Shown here: positions 57,553 through 64,000 of the stretch, one piece after another
How positions within the stretch are numbered: the first letter of the stretch is position 1
Layout: each line of letters opens with the position of its first letter
Source: Chryseomicrobium sp. FSL W7-1435
GTDB taxonomy: Bacteria > Bacillota > Bacilli > Bacillales_A > Planococcaceae
Length of the DNA stretch: 64,000 nt
Reading direction: 5' to 3'
Assembly (NCBI RefSeq): GCF_038595005.1
Contig: NZ_CP151997.1
Location: 2,170,001 to 2,234,000, forward strand
The notes under the pieces: model-generated
The model's input: the letters and a program-made list of their open reading frames with translations, nothing else
Told to the model about the DNA's origin: nothing
Database searches by the model: none
Translations under genes and position numbers: made by a program

Positions 57553-59097
57553 TTAGTTCTTTTTATAGTCCACTGTATAAACATCATGACGGCGATCTTT
57601 TAATTGTTTGACCGTTCCGTCTTGGCGTTGACGACGAAGTATTTCTAAATCTACATCACCAATAAGGACCATTTCTACATTTGCTTCTGTCTCTCCTACA
57701 ATGCCATCTCGCGCAAACTCAAAATCAGATGGTGCATAAATTGCTGACTGAGCGTACTGGATATCCATGTTCTCTGTTTGAGGTAGGTTTCCAATAGTTC
57801 CAGAGATGACTGTGTAAATTTGGTTTTCTACAGCACGTGCTTGTGCACAATATTTTACGCGCAAATACCCTTGTCGATCTTCGGTACAGAAAGGCGTGAA
57901 GATAATATTGGCTCCCATATCTGTTGCAATACGTGCAAGCTCAGGGAATTCAATATCGTAACAAATTTGTATAGCTATTTTTCCACAATCGGTGTCGAAC
58001 ACACGTACAGAATCCCCTGCACTAATGCCCCACCATTTGCGTTCATTAGGTGTAATGTGGATTTTATACTGCTTATCAATAGAACCATCTCTATGGAATA
58101 GATAAGCGATATTGTAAATTTCATCGTTTTCTTCTTTTACGAAGTGAGAACCTGCAATGATATTGATGTTGTAACGCACAGACAAGTCACTGAACAGTTC
58201 CATATACTGCGGCGTATACTCTGTTAATCTACGCACAGCTTGAGAAGGTGAAGGTTCTTCTAAAAATGACATCAATTGCGTTGTAAAGATTTCTGGGAAC
58301 ACAACAAAATCAGATTGCGCGTCAGAAGCCACATCAACAAAATACTCCACTTGATTTGCAAATTCTTCAAAAGAATTGATTTTTCGCATCATGTATTGCA
58401 CGACACAAATTCGCACCGGATAACTCGTGCGGAAGTGGCGTTTTGATAGTGGAATATAATCGACATTATTCCATTCCATCAAAGTTGCAAATTTACCGGA
58501 AGCTTTGTCATCAGGTAAATAGTTTGGATTAATACGCATCAATGTGAATCCATTCATCAACTGGAAGGTTAGCACTGGGTCATAAATTTTATGGCGGGAT
58601 ACAGACGTCACATATTCACGAGGTGACATCTCCTCAGAATATTTGTGATAGTTCGGGATGCGTCCTCCGATAATAATAGACTTCAAGTTATACTGTCGTG
58701 CGATATCTTTCCGTCCTTCATATAATCGCTGTCCAACCTTCATACGTCGGTACTCAGGGTGAACCATCACTTCAATGCCGTAAAGATTGTAGCCATCTGG
58801 ATTATGATTGGTAATATACCCACCATCCGTAACATCCGACCAAGAATGACGATCATCGTACTCATCAAAGTTAATGATTAAGCTAGAACATGAGCCGATA
58901 ACAATACCGTCCAGTTCTGCAACCAGCTGTCCATCTGGGAATACGGTCAGATGGCTTCTTAAATGTTCGACTTTCCACGGCTCCATGCCAGGGAATGAGA
59001 GACGCTGCATTTCTAAAATTGAATCTATGTCAGCAAAAGTCATCGGGCGGATGATCATATGCTTTTCAAATTGGGTGGAATCGAATTCTTCTTTCAC
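57553..59097 (-). CDS. yhcX: GNAT acetyltransferase fused to carbon-nitrogen hydrolase (YhcX)
   Basis: 514 aa, GTG start with AAGGAGG. N-terminal GNAT domain (residues about 15-190; IEVMVHPEYRRMKVGQRLYEGR acetyl-CoA loop), C-terminal nitrilase-family amidohydrolase (about 225-500) with catalytic Glu in FVVFPEIF, Lys in HITPNERKWWG and Cys in KIAIQICYDIEFPEL. Same two-domain length as B. subtilis YhcX (513 aa). Substrate unknown; family members hydrolyse amides such as indole-acetamide or N-acyl compounds. Confidence 0.92.
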   Translation of the reverse strand: MKEEFDSTQFEKHMIIRPMTFADIDSILEMQRLSFPGMEPWKVEHLRSHLTVFPDGQLVAELDGIVIGSCSSLIINFDEYDDRHSWSDVTDGGYITNHNPDGYNLYGIEVMVHPEYRRMKVGQRLYEGRKDIARQYNLKSIIIGGRIPNYHKYSEEMSPREYVTSVSRHKIYDPVLTFQLMNGFTLMRINPNYLPDDKASGKFATLMEWNNVDYIPLSKRHFRTSYPVRICVVQYMMRKINSFEEFANQVEYFVDVASDAQSDFVVFPEIFTTQLMSFLEEPSPSQAVRRLTEYTPQYMELFSDLSVRYNINIIAGSHFVKEENDEIYNIAYLFHRDGSIDKQYKIHITPNERKWWGISAGDSVRVFDTDCGKIAIQICYDIEFPELARIATDMGANIIFTPFCTEDRQGYLRVKYCAQARAVENQIYTVISGTIGNLPQTENMDIQYAQSAIYAPSDFEFARDGIVGETEANVEMVLIGDVDLEILRRQRQDGTVKQLKDRRHDVYTVDYKKN

Positions 59098-59227
59098 ACA
59101 AAGCCCTCCTTCAACACGTTATCCCTCATTATACCGTGTCGTGCAAGAGGTTGAAAATAATTTACTTGATAACAGGGAAAGTCTATACTTGAAAAGAAAC
59201 TGACTTGCTGAAAGGAACCACCTTACT

Positions 59228-59659
59228 ATGAAGAAAAAGACTGAAAATGCATTGCTCGGTATCTTTGGACTTTCGTTGATTGCAACGCTTGGATCGCTCT
59301 ATTTTTCAGAAATACGCGGTTTTGAGCCTTGCGAAATGTGTTGGTACCAACGAATCCTGATGTATCCACTCGTTGTCATCGCTGGGGTTGCCATTTATCA
59401 AAAGAATGGCCAAATCGCATTGACGACATTAGTGTTTTCGACAATTGGAGCACTTACAAGCGGCTATCATTACGCGATTCAAAAAATTGATTTCTTTGGA
59501 GAACGTGCACCCGAATGTGGACTTGTGTCTTGCACGGGAGAATACATCAATTACTTAGGGTTCATTACCATTCCTTTTTTAGCGCTTGTCGCTTTCCTAG
59601 GAATAGCCGTACTTAGCTTTATCATTCTAAAAGACATCAAGGAGGAAAAAGCGTCATGA
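59228..59659 (+). CDS. bdbC: Disulfide bond formation protein BdbC (DsbB-like)
   Basis: 143 aa, four transmembrane helices. First redox pair FEPCEMCWYQRI (CxxC) and second loop APECGLVSCTGEYINYLGF (two Cys). Quinone-linked oxidant of extracytoplasmic thiol oxidases. AAAGGA site. Overlaps the downstream thioredoxin-fold gene by 4 nt. Confidence 0.94.
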   Translation: MKKKTENALLGIFGLSLIATLGSLYFSEIRGFEPCEMCWYQRILMYPLVVIAGVAIYQKNGQIALTTLVFSTIGALTSGYHYAIQKIDFFGERAPECGLVSCTGEYINYLGFITIPFLALVAFLGIAVLSFIILKDIKEEKAS

Positions 59660-60126
59660 AAAAACTACTAATTTTCGGAGGCGTTATCGTAGCCGCTTTC
59701 GTATTAATCATTGTGCTTACAAATCTTTCTAATCAGGACAAACTAGCCAATAATCCATATGATACAGATGATTTGTCGCAGTCGACGATTGATTTAATTG
59801 ATGATGAAAATTATCAAAACATCATTTTACCTGACGAACTTCAAGAGAAATTAGCTGCCAATGAAACGGTCACGGTTTATTTCTTCAGCCCAGAATGTAG
59901 CTTCTGTAAAGAAATGACGCCAGTGTTGATGCCTCTTGCAGATCAAGAAGAAGTGGAGATTGTTCAATACAATCTATTAGAATACCCTGAAGGCGGTACA
60001 GAGTTTGGTATTAATTCAACACCTACTTTGATTCATTTTGAAGAAGGTGTAGAAGAAATGCGTGCAGTCGGTGGTATGCCTGAAGCCGATATTCTTCGCT
60101 TTTTCGATGAAGTCGTAAAAAACTAA
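59656..60126 (+). CDS. Membrane-anchored thioredoxin-fold protein (partner of BdbC)
   Basis: 156 aa. One N-terminal helix (LLIFGGVIVAAFVLIIVLT) then an extracytoplasmic thioredoxin domain with active site SPECSFCKEM (CxxC near residues 80-83) and cis-Pro STPTLIHF. Shorter than DsbA-like BdbD (about 220 aa), so BdbC seems to be paired with a thioredoxin/TlpA-type partner here. Likely dithiol oxidase for competence or secreted proteins (inference from bdbC coupling). Confidence 0.85.
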   Translation: MKKLLIFGGVIVAAFVLIIVLTNLSNQDKLANNPYDTDDLSQSTIDLIDDENYQNIILPDELQEKLAANETVTVYFFSPECSFCKEMTPVLMPLADQEEVEIVQYNLLEYPEGGTEFGINSTPTLIHFEEGVEEMRAVGGMPEADILRFFDEVVKN

Positions 60127-60145
60127 GCATTGTAAGGAGTTCTCT

Positions 60146-60994
60146 ATGAAATTTCTCGTAAAATTAACAAGCCCAGTTGCGGTGACGATTGAAGAACTCG
60201 TCCGGGAAAATTGGCAATTAGGTAAAAAAACTGTTCACTCTCTTCGCATGCAAAAAGCATTTCAAACGCCAGAAGGCATTGCGCTAGATTGGAATACACC
60301 ACTAGAAGTTGGACAAGCATTTCAGATTAAATTTGAGGAAGAAGGTTCTTCTTACTTCCCAAGTCCTAAAATTCCTGTCCAGCCATTTTATGAAGACGAC
60401 CATTTTATGATTGTCGGAAAACCGGCTGGTATCAAAACGCACCCTAACGAAGTGACTGAGACGCAAACACTTATGAATGGTGTCTTTCACTATTTAGATG
60501 GAAAAGGACATGGTTATGGTGAGCATGTTCATCGTTTGGACGAAGGAACGAGCGGCTTAGTGTTAATCGCTAAGCATCCAATTGCTAAAAACCTTTTGGA
60601 TAAGATGCTTGAGAAGAAACAAATCGTCCGTACGTACGAAGCCATCGTTGAAGGTTCTGTGAAGAACAATCAAGGGACTATTAAAACTGCTATTGCTTCT
60701 GATAGACACCATCCGAACCGACGTCGAGTCTCACAGACGGGTCAAACCGCTATCACCCATTATCAAGTTGTGGGAAGAAATCCACAGATCACAAAACTTC
60801 ACATACTTCTAGAGACAGGTCGCACCCATCAAATCCGTGTGCATATGGCACATATTGGCCATCCGATTGTTGGTGATACATTGTATGGCGCAAGAGCAAT
60901 TACAGCACAACATTATGCATTACAAGCTTTTCGCATTCAGTTCCGTCATCCGATTACGGGCGAGCTCGTCAATGTAGAAATTCCAAGAACCTAA
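60146..60994 (+). CDS. RluD/RluA-family pseudouridine synthase (YhcT-like)
   Basis: 282 aa. Catalytic Asp in HVHRLDEGTSGLVLIAK (residues about 126-142), plus RTYEAIVEGSV, GRTHQIRVHMAHIGHPIVGDTLYG at the C terminal half. N-terminal 70 residues are an S4-like, poorly conserved extension. RNA target cannot be assigned; could be rRNA position 1911-1917 or tRNA. Good AAGGAG site. Repeat copy D follows 5 nt after the stop. Confidence 0.87.
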   Translation: MKFLVKLTSPVAVTIEELVRENWQLGKKTVHSLRMQKAFQTPEGIALDWNTPLEVGQAFQIKFEEEGSSYFPSPKIPVQPFYEDDHFMIVGKPAGIKTHPNEVTETQTLMNGVFHYLDGKGHGYGEHVHRLDEGTSGLVLIAKHPIAKNLLDKMLEKKQIVRTYEAIVEGSVKNNQGTIKTAIASDRHHPNRRRVSQTGQTAITHYQVVGRNPQITKLHILLETGRTHQIRVHMAHIGHPIVGDTLYGARAITAQHYALQAFRIQFRHPITGELVNVEIPRT

Positions 60995-60999
60995 TAAAG

Positions 61000-61237
61000 A
61001 TCTTGGGACAAAATAAATCAGCAAGTTCTCTAGGTTGAATTCCAGAGAATTTGCTGATTTTTCGTGTATATTGAGTTCCGTTCCGGGGCTGCGTTCCGTG
61101 GGCGCGCTGTGAGCCTCCTCGTCGCAGGCTCCTGCGGGGTCTCACATTCCGACTTTTGATCCCACTGGAGTCAACCCCTACACTCCACTCCACTTTCTAA
61201 ATAGTTCAGCTCTATTACTATATTTTGCTCCAACCTC
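61000..61237 (-). repeat. Long copy (D) of the dispersed GC-rich repeat
   Basis: About 238 bp, minus orientation, beginning 8 nt after the ABC ATPase stop. 5' TTGGAGCAAAATATAGTAAT, core with GTGAG/CTCAC and CGCAG-GAGC-CTGCG, then GGAACGGAACTCAATATACA and hairpin AATCAGCAAATTCTCT...AGAGAACTTGCTGATTTATTTTG. Nearly identical to copy B in the core. It terminates both convergent neighbours. Confidence 0.9.
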
Positions 61238-61245
61238 GTTTTGTA

Positions 61246-62112
61246 TTACACTTCATAAAATTCTTTATAGATTTCTTCTAGTCTACGGTTCACAGGAGTT
61301 ACGGACTGAATCCCAACTCCCTGTTCTAGCAACCATTTTAAATAGACATCAACAGTAGTTGCTGGATCTGTTAGAATACCGTCTTTTTTCAGTTCATAGG
61401 CAAGTCCGCTTTTTTGCAGTAGTTGTTCGATATCTCCGTCATACAAATACTTGATTTCAAAAGCCGTACTTTGATCTGAATCAAGCTTGTCGGTGATTAA
61501 ATGACCATCCTTGATGAACCAGATTTTATTTGTGAGATCCTCTAAAATATCCAGGTTGTGCGTAGAAACGACAATGCTGATTCCTTGCGCATGCAATGTT
61601 CGAATCAGCTGCTTCAACTCAATCGTACTTGTTGGGTCTAACCCATTAAAAGGTTCATCCATTAAAATAATCGAAGGTTTTGTGAGAATGCTGAGCGCTA
61701 TCAACAAATGTTGCCTCATTCCGTACGAATAGGACTTCACCGGTTGATTCACATACGACCGAATCCCAATCAGCTCAATCACTGCATCAATCTCAGAAGT
61801 GGGAATCTCATAAATCGTCGCGACAAATGCCAGGTGATCGTATCCACTCAATTGCATATATAGATAGTTGTCACTAGGAAGAAAGGAAATGTACTTGAAA
61901 TAGTTCGAATCTGTTGGGTGATAGCCATTTAAAGTGACCTGTCCTTTTTCTATCTCCTCAAGACCTAAAATCGAGCGCATCAGAGTAGACTTTCCTGCCC
62001 CGTTTGGCCCAACTAATCCTATAAGCTGTCCTTGTTCAATGGTGAACGAAATTCCCTTTAACACAGGCTTTGTCTTGTACTTTTTCTCTAGGTTTACCAC
62101 TGTAAGTTCCAT
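61246..62112 (-). CDS. ABC transporter ATPase
   Basis: 288 aa from ATG 62112 (overlaps the permease stop as TGATG). Walker A LVGPNGAGKSTLMRSIL, signature SYSYGMRQHLLIALSI, Walker B IILMDEPFNGLDPTST, H-loop VSTHNLDILEDLTNK; roughly 80-residue C-terminal extension. Class of the CcmA/NatA/YhcH-type exporters. Its partner permease appears broken (next feature). Confidence 0.9.
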   Translation of the reverse strand: MELTVVNLEKKYKTKPVLKGISFTIEQGQLIGLVGPNGAGKSTLMRSILGLEEIEKGQVTLNGYHPTDSNYFKYISFLPSDNYLYMQLSGYDHLAFVATIYEIPTSEIDAVIELIGIRSYVNQPVKSYSYGMRQHLLIALSILTKPSIILMDEPFNGLDPTSTIELKQLIRTLHAQGISIVVSTHNLDILEDLTNKIWFIKDGHLITDKLDSDQSTAFEIKYLYDGDIEQLLQKSGLAYELKKDGILTDPATTVDVYLKWLLEQGVGIQSVTPVNRRLEEIYKEFYEV

Positions 62113-64000
62113 CAAGATACCGCCCTTCTTTTCACGAAAAATCCTGCGACAAACAATACACTTCCTGAAAGCACGAGTAGTATTATTCCAACGAAAGGTG
62201 TGGCAGACTGTGAAGCCACTTCAATCGTTTTCCAACCATCTACAACTCGCCACGTGTCAAAATAAATGAACGGATTCCACCACTTGACTGATTGTGTTCC
62301 TGTCCAGTACCCCACTATGACTAAAACAAGCGTTAAAACGATGGTGACATAATAATTTTTCATCAACTTTCCTAGTAGTGTAAAGAGTCCATTCAAAAAA
62401 TAGAGTTGGGCGAAAGCTAAAGCAATAGCTATCACCACTAATGTTCCAAGTCCTTTGAAAGAGAAATAAGCCTGGTCAAGAAACGCATAGAAATCCGTTT
62501 CGGCTAGTCTCTCAATCGAATAGACAGGTATCGGATAAGCAGACTCACCAAAACTACCAATCAATGTAGCAATACTAAAGACCACCCCACCCACCAGTAG
62601 CAGTAAAAGTGATGCGGAAAGTAAATTGTAGAGTCATTTCGATGCATAAACCGACTGAAAAGATAGTGGCTTCGTTGATAAAAAGCTGATTGTGGACTGA
62701 GGCGTTCGCTCCTCTGAAATTGTTGTCCAAAGGAAAGCTACAAATGCAAAAAGTATAAGCCACATCAAGTTCCATTCAAAAAATTTATAGAGCATGAATT
62801 GGCTACTTGAATCGTATTTTTGATTTTGAGTTTGAAGATAGCGGGCGCTAGCTACTAATTCAGTATCTCTCTCTAGCGATGGATCATCGAAGTGAGATAT
62901 CCAGTAAACGCCAAACGGCCAAGAATCAATTTCTGACCTTTCAAGAATATGTCTTTGTTCTTCTGATGCCATAGTTGAAACAGTCCAATTTGCTTTGTCC
63001 AAGTCTTTATAAGATCCACCACCTCCATATGTTGCTTGAAGGTCATTGAAAAGTTGGGGGAAATTTTCGTTATATACTAGTGTCTTTAGTTTCTCGTACT
63101 CTTTGAATTCCTCTTTCAACGTGTCTAGAAACGTTAGAAACAAATCTTCTTCATATTCTCCTGGTTCGCGATTCAACTTTTCATCCGTTTGCTTCATCGT
63201 TTCAATTTCTACAGTGTGGTTTTCATGATTTAACTCAGTATTTGTGATTGCGGTTGTAATAAATTGTTGCTTCTCGTCGATTAATTCTAAAGCAACCTTT
63301 GGTAGGGATTGGACTTGATTTTGGATGTAGAAAAATACACCCGAAAATGAAACGAAAATAAAGGTCAAAGTAATTGCGATATGCCGTTTCCGCTTCTTTT
63401 TTCTAAATTCAAATTGCAGAAGTGTCCATTTTGAATAAAATGGACGTTCCCTCATAACGGAAAACAAAACTGGAATTTGAATCTTTATTATCTTTCTTGA
63501 GCTTATAAAATAAACTATTCCACATCCAATTAAAGTTATGAATAACATCATTACCCCTAAATAAATGAGATAGGAGTTTTTTATGAAAAAATCCCCCTCA
63601 TAAAATGCAATAAGATGTAATGGGTTTATTAGTTGAAATCCATTTATTGTATAAATGAAATAACAAGTTGCAAGGAAAATCGTCATAGTGATAGCAAACG
63701 CACTAATCGCTGCTTGTTGTTTCACAAAGAAAGTGAAGAATAGCAGTGAAAGTGTCATGAAAATCAACCAGCCTAATGGTCTATAAAGCAACCATTTCCA
63801 AACAGGAATGAAGACAACTTCTGTACCTTGTAAAACCTCTACCGGATAATTAATACTTTCCCAACTTCCTGAGAGTATGACAGGTAGAAAAGCAAGTGTG
63901 ATAACCATAACTGCATATAATAGGACGGAACCTACTAATAAGAGAAAATACCCAAAATAGATTGATTTATTCGAAAGAGACTGTAATTTCAAGAAATCAA
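62112..64000 (-). pseudogene. ABC transporter permease interrupted by an in-frame TGA; 5' end at window edge
   Basis: One reading frame runs from the right edge to 62112, broken only by a single TGA at 62636-62634. Up to the stop: ...SFQSVYASK; after it: LYNLLSASLLLLLVGGVVFS..., a hydrophobic helix exactly as expected of a continuous protein. Total about 630 residues, with clusters of membrane helices at both ends and a long extracytoplasmic stretch (about residues 230-400), like ABC-2-type permeases. Wild-type codon may have been TGG or CGA/GGA. The visible TTG at 63992 may be internal. Coupled to the ATPase. Confidence 0.72.

Noticed and set aside
60969-61193. 74-aa minus-strand ORF inside repeat copy D (and similar ones in other copies)
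   Set aside because: Falls within the structured GC-rich repeat, has no ribosome site and its reading frame is not kept between copies; a chance ORF in an RNA-like repeat.
62575-62775. 66-aa minus-strand ORF across the break in the ABC permease
   Set aside because: Different frame from the permease on either side of the TGA; the permease frame itself continues through the stop with sensible hydrophobic sequence, so a frameshift is not needed.

Overview
This window is chromosomal DNA from a low-GC Gram-positive bacterium of the order Bacillales. Reasons: sigma-A type promoters, strong AGGAGG ribosome sites, frequent GTG/TTG starts, a T-box leader, and long runs of genes in the order of the Bacillus subtilis yhc/yhe/yha/yhf/yhg regions (yhcXYZ, yheABEHI, yhaRONM-prsA-hpr-trpP-hit-ecsAB, hmoB-hemEHY, yhfH-lplJ-lcfB). 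The missing degS and the dispersed GC-rich repeats suggest a Planococcaceae-type genome rather than Bacillus proper; that is inference. No tRNA, rRNA, CRISPR array, prophage or intact insertion sequence was seen.

Layout. 1-9.7 kb (minus strand): branched-chain amino-acid operon ilvD-[T-box]-ilvBNC-leuABCD, with leuD cut by the left edge. 9.7-13.6 kb (minus): competence genes comFA-comFC, a lipoprotein and an orphan degU with a long leader. 13.6-16.4 kb (plus): an IMPACT-family protein, an LCP wall-polymer ligase and an enoyl-CoA hydratase. 16.4-20.2 kb (minus): an S9 peptidase and the acyl-CoA ligase lcfB with a FadR operator. 20.2-24.6 kb: a complete BceRSAB-type peptide-antibiotic sensing and detoxification module. 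24.6-25.9 kb: lplJ and divergent yhfH. 26-29.4 kb: a four-gene operon joining a two-component system to two lipoproteins. 29.5-33.6 kb: haem synthesis hemEHY with divergent hmoB. 33.6-40.3 kb: ecsAB, then plus-strand hit, trpP (with a TRAP-type leader), a YtxH protein, hpr/scoC, a membrane metalloprotease-like protein, small proteins and prsA. 40.3-45.9 kb: yhaONM (nuclease and SOS-like operator) and yhaR. 46-52.9 kb: yheA, yheB, a ferritin-like protein, yheE, spo0M and the heterodimeric multidrug ABC exporter yheIH (bmrCD) behind a two-small-ORF attenuator leader. 53-55.4 kb: chrA and a cation-diffusion facilitator with a terminator-like leader. 55.7-59.1 kb: yhcX-yhcY-yhcZ (AirSR-like redox two-component system). 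59.2-61 kb: a bdbC/thioredoxin pair and an RluD-family pseudouridine synthase. 61.2-64 kb: an ABC ATPase with a permease interrupted by an in-frame TGA.

Best leads outside ordinary annotation: (i) a repeat family (four long copies, two short) whose long copies all lie just downstream of a gene in that gene's sense orientation, end in a terminator hairpin and carry wobble-preserving stem changes; (ii) the leader of the BmrCD-type exporter, with two short ORFs, a 9-bp anti-Shine-Dalgarno and a perfect intrinsic terminator; (iii) a TRAP-like NAG-repeat array over the trpP ribosome site; (iv) a T-box placed inside the ilv operon, after ilvD; (v) leader terminators before the cation-efflux gene and before yhcY; (vi) DegU without DegS.
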